NCBI GenBank assembly: GCA_001789515.1
Contig: MFZT01000049.1
Coordinates: forward strand, 1-14,751
Length of the DNA: 14,751 nucleotides
Direction: 5' to 3'
DNA from: Candidatus Roizmanbacteria bacterium RIFCSPHIGHO2_02_FULL_43_11
GTDB taxonomy: Bacteria; Patescibacteriota; Microgenomatia; UBA1406; HO2-37-13b
Shown: positions 6,170-14,073 of the stretch, piece by piece
Layout of the letters: each line of letters begins with the position of its first letter
How positions within the stretch are numbered: the first letter of the stretch is position 1
Notes under the pieces: generated by a model
What the model saw: the letters and a program-made list of their open reading frames with translations, nothing else
Told to the model about the DNA's origin: nothing
The model's database searches: none
Translations under genes and position numbers: made by a program

Positions 6170-8315
6170 TTACATACCCTGTAAGACTTATAGCTTTCCC
6201 CCGTGCAAAACTTTCTGAAGCAAACATAAATTCAATAAGATGCTTCCCGGGGGGGACAATCACTGCCCGTTGATTGATATTTGCCGGCAGAATAAGTGCC
6301 ATTTTACCATCTATCGTAACTCTCCAGCCTGGGTAAAAACTATCTGCCAAAACAAATATCCCTCGCGTATCAGAGTAAACACGAAATGCTAATTTTTCGT
6401 TCTCAAGGAGGATAGGCTTAATGCTCTGTGTTCCTGGGGCTTTGAACTGGACTTGCGGGTCATTCTCGAGAAGAACAGTGTCTTTGGGATTGAAAGATGG
6501 ATCGTTTAGAGCTCGCGAAACGTCTCGATATGTTGTTACTACTTTATAGTCATAAACCAACCTGTATCGAGGCAGTGCTGACTTGTTTACATAGAGTCCT
6601 ATAGGGCTCAGTTTTCTTTTTTTGTAGCTCTCGGGAGGAGTATATATCTGAACCGGGTCTGTTTTTAAAGTCCCTATTGGTGAAATAATATACTTTATGC
6701 TTTGCATGCTCAGATATTTTTCAAAGGTGCCACTTGTCGTGCTTCTTTTATCCTCAAGCTCAAGTGTGGTAAGAAGATTTTGAGACAATCGGAATCGGTT
6801 CGTAATTAAAACGTTATATACGCCAAATGATTGTAGATCATAAAGTCCATTAATATTAGGATCAAGAATATTGCGTAAATAATAGAATTCGTCCATAGAT
6901 TGCCATCCACTTTTCAAAAAAACGCCATTCCATAATTTGCTACCACCAAATGAGATATATCGGTACATCCCGACCGTGTCATTTCTTATATCACGGGTAA
7001 CGGGCGGAGGAGATAGCAGTTTTTCCGGCTCATCATAGATGGTATACACTTTATGAAAGTGCCATAGATCAAGCACTAATAAGATGAGAATGGCACACAG
7101 TATGATTCCTGCAGATTTTTTTGTCCTTTTATCTGCAGATAAGAAATGTTGCAGTGATTGGGCTCCGAATGCGCACAAAACACTGAGAAAGAAGACAAAA
7201 ATCAGTATGTACTTAGAGGGGGCTCGGAAATATGAAAATGGAAGAAATGAGTGAAGAAGATAGAGAGGCGAGTACTTCCCCGTCATAACAAGAAGCGTAA
7301 TTGTCATAAGAATGCCTGAGAAAAGAGTGAAGTTATTTTTTTTGCCGTTACGCACAAGGCCGAACACGGCAAGGAGTAATCCAGCAATCCCGATATATCC
7401 TATATTCTCCCAGTAGATATTCCCACTATTCAGGGAGAAAAGCTGCCAATTCCCAGTGCTGGGTGTACCTTGAGCAAATGGAAGGAGAAAGGTAATCATT
7501 TGACTCCACGGAAACGAGAATTGGAGCGCACCCTGAATATCAAAGCCTGCACCTCTGCTCGTGAGATGTATAAGTTCAAGGGAAGGCAATAGCTGAATAG
7601 CTGAAAGACTCACAAAAAAGACTAGGCTTATGATCGTATAACATAAATTTTTTACACTGATTTTCTTTTTTGAAAAATAATATACGCCTATTGCAAGCAT
7701 AGTTAGGCCCGTCATAAATACAACCTGAAAATGGCCAGCATAAAATTGCTGGGAGAGTAGTAGTGAAAGTACAATACTGGTTATAAGCCCAGGACGTTTT
7801 ATGAGACGCTCAAATGTATATAGAATAATGGGGATCATACTTGCCGTCTGGATTCGGGATATATGTGAGAGGTGAACGATAAAGTAGGCACCAAATGCGA
7901 ATGCCACTGACCCAATAAGTGCAGGAAGTGGTCTAAGGTTATGAGATCTTAGGTATACAAGCATCCCAATACTCAGGAATAGAAATGCAAGAACATATTG
8001 TGTGTTTATTGCCGGTGCAAATGAAAGTAATTGAAATGTGATAATATTTGGCAAGTACAGTGCTCCGACCTCAGCCTTTGCAAATTCAGGGAACCCCATT
8101 CCAACCTTAGAATTCCAGAGAAGTAAGCTACCTTGATGAAGACTTTTTTGAAGCAGTAATCTGGATGAGTAGCCGGAATTCCACAAATCGCTCAGCCCGT
8201 AATCAGGATGAGCAAGGATACGGACATGAGGAAAGAATAATGGCAAAAAGAATAATGCCGTAACAATGAATATCGCAAGAACACAATAGAAATATGAATG
8301 ATATCCCTTAGTCAT
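6102..8315 (-). CDS. YfhO family membrane protein (GT-C-like glycosyltransferase)
   Basis: 737 aa with about a dozen membrane segments over the first ~400 residues, then a large extracytoplasmic region and a last membrane helix near the C-terminus. Family marks: first loop HPDYGLSDLWNSGY with D38 and D43, SKVGMGFPEF, and a C-terminal domain with FVLADSFYPGWRVTIDGK and VPPGKHLIEF, the usual YfhO ending. In Bacillus, YfhO works with the GT2 protein CsbB to add a sugar from a polyprenyl-phosphate donor to lipoteichoic acid. A CsbB-like GT2 sits two genes upstream here, which supports the same two-step scheme; the acceptor is unknown. ATG 8315 overlaps the preceding gene by 8 nt, so translational coupling is likely. 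Last gene of the minus-strand operon; no terminator is seen after it. Confidence 0.87.
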   Translation of the reverse strand: MTKGYHSYFYCVLAIFIVTALFFLPLFFPHVRILAHPDYGLSDLWNSGYSSRLLLQKSLHQGSLLLWNSKVGMGFPEFAKAEVGALYLPNIITFQLLSFAPAINTQYVLAFLFLSIGMLVYLRSHNLRPLPALIGSVAFAFGAYFIVHLSHISRIQTASMIPIILYTFERLIKRPGLITSIVLSLLLSQQFYAGHFQVVFMTGLTMLAIGVYYFSKKKISVKNLCYTIISLVFFVSLSAIQLLPSLELIHLTSRGAGFDIQGALQFSFPWSQMITFLLPFAQGTPSTGNWQLFSLNSGNIYWENIGYIGIAGLLLAVFGLVRNGKKNNFTLFSGILMTITLLVMTGKYSPLYLLHSFLPFSYFRAPSKYILIFVFFLSVLCAFGAQSLQHFLSADKRTKKSAGIILCAILILLVLDLWHFHKVYTIYDEPEKLLSPPPVTRDIRNDTVGMYRYISFGGSKLWNGVFLKSGWQSMDEFYYLRNILDPNINGLYDLQSFGVYNVLITNRFRLSQNLLTTLELEDKRSTTSGTFEKYLSMQSIKYIISPIGTLKTDPVQIYTPPESYKKRKLSPIGLYVNKSALPRYRLVYDYKVVTTYRDVSRALNDPSFNPKDTVLLENDPQVQFKAPGTQSIKPILLENEKLAFRVYSDTRGIFVLADSFYPGWRVTIDGKMALILPANINQRAVIVPPGKHLIEFMFASESFARGKAISLTGYVIIGFVMVSRFFSQFLRVSSSKR

Positions 8316-9678
8316 TATTTGGATTTCTCGATGCTACACAGATGAGACTTAATCCCACCTTGAAATCAACTTTATTTTCAATATGCTTCATCCACAGGTG
8401 CAAAAACTTTCTGATGATAGTACGAGTACGTGAAGGGTTGCTACCGTTTGCTCGAAGTTGAACCTCAATTGGCTTCCTCATGATTTTCTCAAATATAAAA
8501 TAAGGGATGACTCCAATCATGTTCCACGAACGAATCCGTTTAATGTGAAGCCCTGCCTTTTTCAATTTGGATTCAAGCTCGAACCGTGTATAGCGCCTGT
8601 AATGTCCAAGATTTCTGTCCCGAATGCCATAAAGGCTTGAGTGACCTGGCACAACAATAATAAGCCTGCCATTCTTTGATAACCTTGTTGCCATTTTCTT
8701 AAGAGCCTCAACGTCATCTTGAATGTGCTCAATAACATCAATTGCGGAAATGGTGTCGTACTTCCCGGGTATCTCCTGTATATCAAAAACCGACTTAACA
8801 TAAAGATCGATACCCTTATAAAGTTTATTGCCTTCTGCGATTATATCCTCTTCCAAGTCGATCCCAACAGCCTTATATCCTCGTTTGAAGGCCCGATAAG
8901 CAAGGTCACCAACGCCACAGCCAACATCCAAATATGTTTTTCCTCTTGCCGATGCCAGCACAAGATTGTATAAGTTGTCGTTGCGAAAATCACTTTGTGA
9001 GTTCTTTAAATTCTTAACAATCCTACGAAGATATGCCATGGATTGCTTGGGAATTTCCTCTTTCTCACACACTGCAAGTATCCATGGAAATGTTTTGAGT
9101 GCGCTCAATTTTAGAACATGCAGCCCATGCCTTTGAAGGAATCCTTGAAATCCCCAAGCTGTCCAATGGTTGATATGCTCAGGATGGTTACCGAAACGTG
9201 TAATATATTTCCCCCCCATTAAGCCTCCAAGCATAAACCACGGCTCATGAGGCACTGAGCAGAAAATGTATTTTCGAGAGACACGCATAATCTCTGCGAC
9301 AGCTTTATCTGGTCTTTCAAGATGCTCCAGAACTTCATTGCACAAAACCATGTCAGCAGAATTATCAGGATAGGGAAGGTGATAAATACTACCAGAGGAA
9401 AATTCAACTCCTGGAACTTGCTGTCTTGCAATGGCTACTGCCTTTTTTGATAGATCCAGACCCCTCATCTGCGCTTTAACACCCTGTTGTATAAGATATT
9501 TCAACACAAAGCCTTCTCCACAGCCAATATCAAGAATTGAAGCAGGATGTACCTTCTCTACGGCACATCTTAATTGCTTAAGAAAGTTTTTGAGTAGTAG
9601 CCTTCTAACAGGATCGTTTGCAACATATTTATTATAATTTGTGCTTTTTTTGCTCATTTTTGTGACTGAGGTATACAT
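8308..9678 (-). CDS. Fusion of two SAM-dependent methyltransferase domains
   Basis: 456 aa with two class I Rossmann methyltransferase domains. Domain 1, about 30-205: motif I ILDIGCGEG (48-56), acidic loop GLDLS (73-77), motif IV-like NEVLEHLERPDKA (114-126). Domain 2, about 228-450: motif I LDVGCGVG (250-257), GIDLEED (272-278), IDVIEHIQDDVEAL (313-326), then VVPGHSSLYGIRDRNLGHYR (342-361), a segment typical of methyltransferases in surface-sugar loci. Substrates cannot be told; likely a glycan or lipid-linked precursor given the neighbours. No membrane segment is evident. ATG 9678 has GGAG (9686-9683) four bases upstream and overlaps the GT2 gene by 47 nt; an internal ATG at 9657 is the alternative. 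Fusion of two usually separate enzymes is unusual. A frameshift-free single frame spans both domains. Confidence 0.85.
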   Translation of the reverse strand: MYTSVTKMSKKSTNYNKYVANDPVRRLLLKNFLKQLRCAVEKVHPASILDIGCGEGFVLKYLIQQGVKAQMRGLDLSKKAVAIARQQVPGVEFSSGSIYHLPYPDNSADMVLCNEVLEHLERPDKAVAEIMRVSRKYIFCSVPHEPWFMLGGLMGGKYITRFGNHPEHINHWTAWGFQGFLQRHGLHVLKLSALKTFPWILAVCEKEEIPKQSMAYLRRIVKNLKNSQSDFRNDNLYNLVLASARGKTYLDVGCGVGDLAYRAFKRGYKAVGIDLEEDIIAEGNKLYKGIDLYVKSVFDIQEIPGKYDTISAIDVIEHIQDDVEALKKMATRLSKNGRLIIVVPGHSSLYGIRDRNLGHYRRYTRFELESKLKKAGLHIKRIRSWNMIGVIPYFIFEKIMRKPIEVQLRANGSNPSRTRTIIRKFLHLWMKHIENKVDFKVGLSLICVASRNPNND

Positions 9679-10552
9679 TTAACTCCGAGGTAATACCTGT
9701 TAAAAAAAATTGAACGCCTATAATGATAAGAAGCATAGCAAAAAGAAGAAGTGGCCTGCGCTGCAGAGCTTCGCCGTACACGTACCACTCATAGGTTAGA
9801 TATGTCGCAATAAGAGCACCGCATGTGAAAATAACTGCCCCAAGAGCTCCAAAGAAATGAAAGGGTTTTTGCGAGTAGCGCATGATAAAGAACTGCGTCA
9901 GTGTATCGATAACTCCATAGAACATACGCAGAGCACCATATTTTGATTTTCCACTGTGTCGCGACCGATGTTGAACTTTCACTTCTGTTACCTTAAATCC
10001 AAGTTGCTCTGCCATATAAGGGATAAAGCGGTAGTTGTCTCCATAAAAGGTAAATTCATCAAGAACGTGCCGTTGAAAAGCCTTGAAGCCGCAATTCATA
10101 TCATGCAATGAGGTTCGCAAAAGCCCTTGCCACAAAAGGGTATTTGCAATCTTAGATGGCCACGTTTTGTCTGCACCATCATGCCGGACAGCACGCCACC
10201 CATTCACTAAGTCATATCCTTCTTCAATTTTCCTAATGAATGCTGGAAGATCGGCTGGGTTATCCTGCAAGTCTGCATCCATAAATACAATGACATCACC
10301 ATGTGCGACGCGGATTCCTTTTGCCAAGGCATAACCCTTTCCTAGTCGTCGCTTGTTGCGCAGTATGATCACATTTTTTGCAGATCTTGTCGCATGTGTA
10401 ATTTCTTGATATGACTGATCTGATGACCCATCATCAATCAGAACCAGCTCATAGGTAATATTTTTGAGTACATGTGCAATTTCCTTATATAATTTTGCAA
10501 GATTACCTTCTTCATTTAGGAATGGGATGATTATAGATATTTTTTGAGCCAT
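9632..10552 (-). CDS. GT2 polyprenyl-phosphate glycosyltransferase (DPM1/CsbB/GtrB-like)
   Basis: 306 aa. The GT-A catalytic domain (1-225) begins SIIIPFLNEEGNL (6-18), has DDGSSD at 40-45 and the DxD-containing DADLQDNPADL at 92-102, then LHDMNCGFKAF (149-159) and RHSGKSKYGALRM (198-210), all usual for enzymes that move a sugar from a nucleotide sugar to polyprenyl phosphate on the cytoplasmic face. Two C-terminal membrane helices (about 231-255 and 266-290) match the GtrB/CsbB layout. The product would feed GT-C enzymes such as the YfhO-like and DUF2723 proteins nearby. The stop overlaps the next gene; the start is 12 nt after the upstream gene. A TATAAT box 6 nt before the ATG suggests an extra leaderless transcript. 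Confidence 0.92.
   Translation of the reverse strand: MAQKISIIIPFLNEEGNLAKLYKEIAHVLKNITYELVLIDDGSSDQSYQEITHATRSAKNVIILRNKRRLGKGYALAKGIRVAHGDVIVFMDADLQDNPADLPAFIRKIEEGYDLVNGWRAVRHDGADKTWPSKIANTLLWQGLLRTSLHDMNCGFKAFQRHVLDEFTFYGDNYRFIPYMAEQLGFKVTEVKVQHRSRHSGKSKYGALRMFYGVIDTLTQFFIMRYSQKPFHFFGALGAVIFTCGALIATYLTYEWYVYGEALQRRPLLLFAMLLIIIGVQFFLTGITSELNVYLSHKNEQKKHKL
9683..9686 (-). promoter_or_regulatory. Ribosome binding site of the methyltransferase fusion
   Basis: GGAG on the minus strand, four bases before ATG 9678 and inside the GT2 coding region. It is among the few Shine-Dalgarno-like sites visible in the window and is the reason for choosing 9678 over the internal ATG at 9657. The spacing is short. 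Confidence 0.45.
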
Positions 10553-10558
10553 GAGGGT

Positions 10559-10564
10559 ATTATA
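10559..10564 (-). promoter_or_regulatory. Candidate -10 box (TATAAT) for the GT2 gene, leaderless layout
   Basis: Perfect TATAAT on the minus strand in the 12-nt gap between the ligase-like gene and the GT2 gene, 6 nt before the start codon. No -35 match was found at 16-18 nt. The predicted start site falls on or next to the ATG. Chance occurrence in a short AT-rich gap is possible. Confidence 0.45.
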
Positions 10565-12730
10565 CTACAGCGTTTTAAGTTCCTTTTGAGCCTGCTCATT
10601 TCTACTATCAAGCTTGTCTAAAATATGCTCAAATGTAAAGCGAGCCTCTTCCTTCCTCCCTAGTTCCTTTTCAATGAGCCCCTTCATCAGATACGCATCA
10701 ACATAATCTGGTTTCAGCTGGATAGCAAATTGCACAGAGCCAAGCCCGGCAATTTCAAGGGCTTTTTTATCATCATTTGTCGGGGGTTTTTGCAGCTCAT
10801 AATCTCCTAATGCAAATAGGGCACGGTAATATGGGTAGCGAGGATCCGTCGGTGCCAGCATGCGGGCAGTACGCACCGCTGCAACAGCTCTGTCATAATC
10901 TTTTTTATCCTTAGTAATTTGGTAAAAGTAAAAGTTATTACGTGCGCGCGTGCGGTAGTACATAACATTCTTTGAGGAAGCCTCAAGGGCCTTGTCATTA
11001 TAAGATTGAGCCAGTGCTATGCAATCACGGGCAGAGTTGTCTCTATCACGACAGGCAGGAAGTTTTTCGCCAGGCACCGAAAGTGCTTGCACAAAAGCAA
11101 TTTGAGTTAGGGCTTGAGATATTTTATCGGCATAAACATGTTCATTTCTTAGATTATAAGCTGTATAAAGGTTTGCCACTGCCTCTTGATATCTGCTAGC
11201 CGCGAAATAATTTTCACCCTTTGCATAAGCTTTATCAGCAAACAGATATGTCAGTACAAAAATTGTTGTTGTTGCGAGCATTAATCCAGGTAGAATTAGC
11301 ATTTTATAATGTTTTTCCTCAAACTGCACACTCTTCAGGTACGGCGTCCAACTGGCCCGATCCGCGAGAACAATAATCCACGCAGGAATCATGAAATAAA
11401 AAAGACTAATTGTGGTAGTCGAGAAGCCTAAAAAGTTCGTGATGAGAATAGTGATATATGCAAGCAAAAGACACAGGACGAGAAGTTCGTCTTTTTTGTT
11501 CAAGCCCCGCCTGAAAACATAAACACCGTACAGCAGCGTGCTCATTGTTAGCAGAATATATGCTCCAGCGCCTGAAAAGCCGGATGTTGCAAAGTAGTTA
11601 TACAATTCATTATGGGCTTTGTTATAGACATAATCCCATTCTGTTGTGAAATTATGCGCAACTGGCCGCAGAAAAGTATAGGAATAAGCAAATGTCTCAA
11701 CCCCTGTTCCAAATAGTGGATAGGCTTGTCCAAGTGAGTAAGCTCCTTGCCAAACAATTTTACGAATATCTCCAGATCCAGTGGATTGAGACTGCTGACT
11801 TACCGACTGAGTAGATGGTGCAGAAATAAATCGACCTATATAGAGAACAGAGTCAAGCTTGCTTATACCTGTTCCGAACAATGTAATGGGAAGTATTAAA
11901 CACAGGGCTAAAATACCAACTTTCAGCCTTTGCTCTGCTGCAAGAAATGCCTCCTTCCTCCAAAATATATACAGAAAAAGGGCAATTGCAGCAAGTAAAA
12001 CCGCCCCAATGGCTGAGCGAGATCTGGTCCAGACAAGAAAGACCATGTTTGCGAAAAGGTATCCATATATGATGTATTGAGTTTTCTTTTGTGAGTTTGT
12101 TAGGAAAAAGTAGCAGGCGATAAAGAAATGAATGGCAAGATAAGCCCCAAACCAGTTTGGTTGGCCAAGGGTTGAAAACACCCTTTCCGTTGGTTTGAAT
12201 TGATCTGTCCAGCACGAAACATTCAACCCCCCTGTAAAGACCAGACAGCTTAGATCATAACCAAACTTACTTGGCAGCCCCCATGCCATTACAAGGGACG
12301 ATGCAATAAGTGATGTCTTGAGAATTTTCTCGATTGTTCTGCGGACGGCAGCCTGGGATGCTACACCAGCGTTTGAAATATATCCAAGGCTGAGCAGAAC
12401 ATAGGCAATCAACGAAAGAAGTCCTCCGTTAAATCTGCCATAGTAGCCAAAAAATGACGTATGTCTGTCTATTGAGTAAAAAGTTGAGAGGATTTGCGTC
12501 GATAAAAACAATAATAGGGCATACACAAAGAATCTTCTCCTTATGATAACCTTCCCTGAAAAAAGCATTCGAGTTGTCCACACAGCTGCGACACAACCTG
12601 TGATAAGATAGATGGTAAGTAATTTGTTAAATTCAAATAACTCTGATGTTTTACTATACATGACTAAAGGTGTTACAAAGAAGAGAAGACTATAGAGATA
12701 TATCAAGGTTTTCCAAAAACGAACTTTCAT
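10565..12730 (-). CDS. Wzy_C / O-antigen ligase-like membrane protein with TPR-like C-terminal tail
   Basis: About 721 aa from ATG 12730 (MKVRFWKTLIYLYSLLFFVT). Around 11-12 membrane segments occupy the first ~480 residues. Wzy_C marks: RVFSTLGQPNWFGAYLA (about 184-200), TRSRSAIGA (235-243), and in the large outer loop FGTGVETF followed by NKAHNELYNYFATSGF (370-385) with the His expected of this family, which includes O-antigen ligases, polymerases and protein O-oligosaccharyltransferases (PglL/PilO type). The C-terminal ~200 residues are soluble and repeat-like (AKGENYFAASRYQEAVANLY; DAYLMKGLIEKELGRKEEA), i.e. TPR. First gene of the surface-glycan operon. A longer form from ATG 12772 adds 14 residues and has GGAG 8 nt upstream, but its N-terminus is less like the family. 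Ligase, polymerase and protein glycosylase cannot be told apart by sequence. Confidence 0.85.
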   Translation of the reverse strand: MKVRFWKTLIYLYSLLFFVTPLVMYSKTSELFEFNKLLTIYLITGCVAAVWTTRMLFSGKVIIRRRFFVYALLLFLSTQILSTFYSIDRHTSFFGYYGRFNGGLLSLIAYVLLSLGYISNAGVASQAAVRRTIEKILKTSLIASSLVMAWGLPSKFGYDLSCLVFTGGLNVSCWTDQFKPTERVFSTLGQPNWFGAYLAIHFFIACYFFLTNSQKKTQYIIYGYLFANMVFLVWTRSRSAIGAVLLAAIALFLYIFWRKEAFLAAEQRLKVGILALCLILPITLFGTGISKLDSVLYIGRFISAPSTQSVSQQSQSTGSGDIRKIVWQGAYSLGQAYPLFGTGVETFAYSYTFLRPVAHNFTTEWDYVYNKAHNELYNYFATSGFSGAGAYILLTMSTLLYGVYVFRRGLNKKDELLVLCLLLAYITILITNFLGFSTTTISLFYFMIPAWIIVLADRASWTPYLKSVQFEEKHYKMLILPGLMLATTTIFVLTYLFADKAYAKGENYFAASRYQEAVANLYTAYNLRNEHVYADKISQALTQIAFVQALSVPGEKLPACRDRDNSARDCIALAQSYNDKALEASSKNVMYYRTRARNNFYFYQITKDKKDYDRAVAAVRTARMLAPTDPRYPYYRALFALGDYELQKPPTNDDKKALEIAGLGSVQFAIQLKPDYVDAYLMKGLIEKELGRKEEARFTFEHILDKLDSRNEQAQKELKTL

Positions 12731-12737
12731 GAGACCA

Positions 12738-12743
12738 ATTCTA
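12738..12743 (-). promoter_or_regulatory. Candidate -10 box (TAGAAT) for the minus-strand operon, leaderless layout
   Basis: TAGAAT on the minus strand, 7 nt before ATG 12730. It lies in the short space between the two divergent genes. No clear -35. The predicted transcription start coincides with the start codon. Confidence 0.4.
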
Positions 12744-12761
12744 TCAAAAATTTCCCAAACC

Positions 12762-13781
12762 ATGCAGCACATCTGGCAAGCTCCATCGTTTATCTCGCAG
12801 ACACGTGTGGCTATCGACCTCGGAACATCAATGACACGTATTGCTATTGATGAGAAAGGGGTTGTTTTAAGAGAGCCAACATACGTTGGTTTGAATACCA
12901 GGACAGGTCAAATCCTTTTTTTAGGCGATGAAGCTAAGCAAATATATGGTAAAGCACCAGAATTCATTAAAGTTATTAAGCCTATTGAGCACTCCATTAT
13001 TTCAGATTTCGACGGAACCGTTGCTTTGATACAAAATTTCTTAAAAAAAGCGGTTTATCCATATTATCATGTCTCATTTATCAGGAAGGGCCTTGCAGCA
13101 CATACCGCTGTGCCATCATCTGCAACTGAGGTTGAGCAAAAAGCTCTAAATGAGGCCCTGATCAAGGCTGGATTTCAAAATGTTCACATTCTTGAGAGAG
13201 CCGTTGTGGCTGCTTTGGGCGCTGGGCTGGACGTTCATACAAACAGACCTGTATTTGTTGTCGATATGGGAGCAGGGAGTATTGAGATTGCAATTATAAT
13301 CATGGGGGGCATTGTCAGCGCGCGCGTTCTAAAGTTCGGAGGGGATCATATGGACAAACTTATTTATAACTATTTGCATCTTAAATATGGCCTGATAATA
13401 GGGGAGCAGACTGCAGAACAGCTGAAAAATGAGCTTTATTCTCTCCTAGACTCAAAAGCAGTAAAGGCAATTCGTGGTAAGTCCTTAGAGAACGGTTTGC
13501 CAAAGTCAGTGAAAGTGACCTCGTATGATATTAAAGAAGCCTTATCCATTCCTCTTAATCATGTTATTGACGGCATAAAGGAAATTATTGAAACCTCACC
13601 CCCTGAAATCATTGATGGTCTTATTCGAACTGGAGCTGTTCTCACCGGACACCTCGCTCGTTTCCCAGGAATTGATACCTTTATCTCGCAAGAGGTTAAA
13701 GTTCCAGTTACTGTATCAAAAAATCCTGAGGATGCAACTATCTACGGGCTGTCCAGCATTATTTCTAAGTTATATAAGTGA
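12762..13781 (+). CDS. mreB: MreB-like bacterial actin homologue (divergent)
   Basis: About 339 aa, the usual MreB length. MreB forms membrane-bound filaments that guide cell-wall synthesis. Visible actin-fold parts (numbered from ATG 12762): phosphate-1 loop VAIDLGTSMTRIAI (16-29), ISDFDGTVALIQNFL (80-94), VPSSATEVEQKALNEALIKA (117-136), phosphate-2 VVDMGAGSIEIAI (167-179), GGIVSARVLKFGGDHMD (182-198), LIIGEQTAEQLK (211-222), adenosine loop TGAVLTGHLARFPGI (290-304). Several positions depart from MreB: DIGGGT is DMGAGS, LTGGGA is LTGHLA, and the usual EEP is ERA, so nucleotide handling may be changed and this may be a second MreB copy. ATG 12729 would add 11 residues and share its CATG with the divergent gene start. 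No Shine-Dalgarno at either start. The family is firm; the exact role is not. Confidence 0.85.
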   Translation: MQHIWQAPSFISQTRVAIDLGTSMTRIAIDEKGVVLREPTYVGLNTRTGQILFLGDEAKQIYGKAPEFIKVIKPIEHSIISDFDGTVALIQNFLKKAVYPYYHVSFIRKGLAAHTAVPSSATEVEQKALNEALIKAGFQNVHILERAVVAALGAGLDVHTNRPVFVVDMGAGSIEIAIIIMGGIVSARVLKFGGDHMDKLIYNYLHLKYGLIIGEQTAEQLKNELYSLLDSKAVKAIRGKSLENGLPKSVKVTSYDIKEALSIPLNHVIDGIKEIIETSPPEIIDGLIRTGAVLTGHLARFPGIDTFISQEVKVPVTVSKNPEDATIYGLSSIISKLYK

Positions 13782-13820
13782 TTTTAAAGCCCTGATTGTG
13801 TGATTGCAGGAGTGATGGTG

Positions 13821-13849
13821 TTGATTTCCCTCATTTTAAAAGCTATAAT
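13821..13849 (+). promoter_or_regulatory. Sigma70-type promoter, probably for the rRNA operon
   Basis: TTGATT (13821-13826), 17-nt spacer, perfect TATAAT (13844-13849). Start of transcription expected near 13856, giving a leader of about 220 nt before 16S. It lies 40 nt after the mreB stop, with no terminator seen between, so read-through from mreB is also possible. Confidence 0.7.
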
Positions 13850-13855
13850 ACTATC

Positions 13856-14073
13856 ACTTTCCTGAAAACAGATGTGAGCGTTGACAATACGAATGTGGTT
13901 GGAAATTAGTAATAGTTTCCATATAAGAACCCGCCTTTTATGGGCGGGCTCCGCACAAGTACTTTGAACATTGACATTTTTTGTGTCAAATAATCAGTAC
14001 ACACCAGATAAAATTTTTCAGCTTTTTATAAAAGTTGAGTCTAGCCTTCTTTGCTTTCGTAGCAAAGTTGTCT
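13856..14073 (+). other. 16S rRNA leader region with three hairpins
   Basis: No coding frame is supported here. Hairpins: CCCGCC/GGCGGG (13930-13935 with 13943-13948, loop TTTTATG), TTGACA/TGTCAA (13971-13976 with 13984-13989), and CTTTGCT/AGCAAAG (14049-14055 with 14061-14067), the last followed by a T run at 14073-14079 that reaches the 16S 5' end. These may serve in rRNA processing or attenuation. Two TTGACA words (13881 and 13971) lack good -10 partners. Confidence 0.5.

Noticed and set aside
1..13781. UGA read as glycine (genetic code 25)
   Set aside because: All genes are full length with TGA as stop, and two of them end in TGA at family-typical places.
13930..13948. CCCGCC/GGCGGG hairpin as the mreB terminator
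   Set aside because: It has no T run and lies downstream of the rRNA promoter, so it is more likely part of the leader.
13881..13999. TTGACA words at 13881 and 13971 as further rRNA promoters
   Set aside because: No acceptable -10 box at 16-18 nt; the second word is also one arm of a small hairpin. The pair at 13821/13844 is far better.
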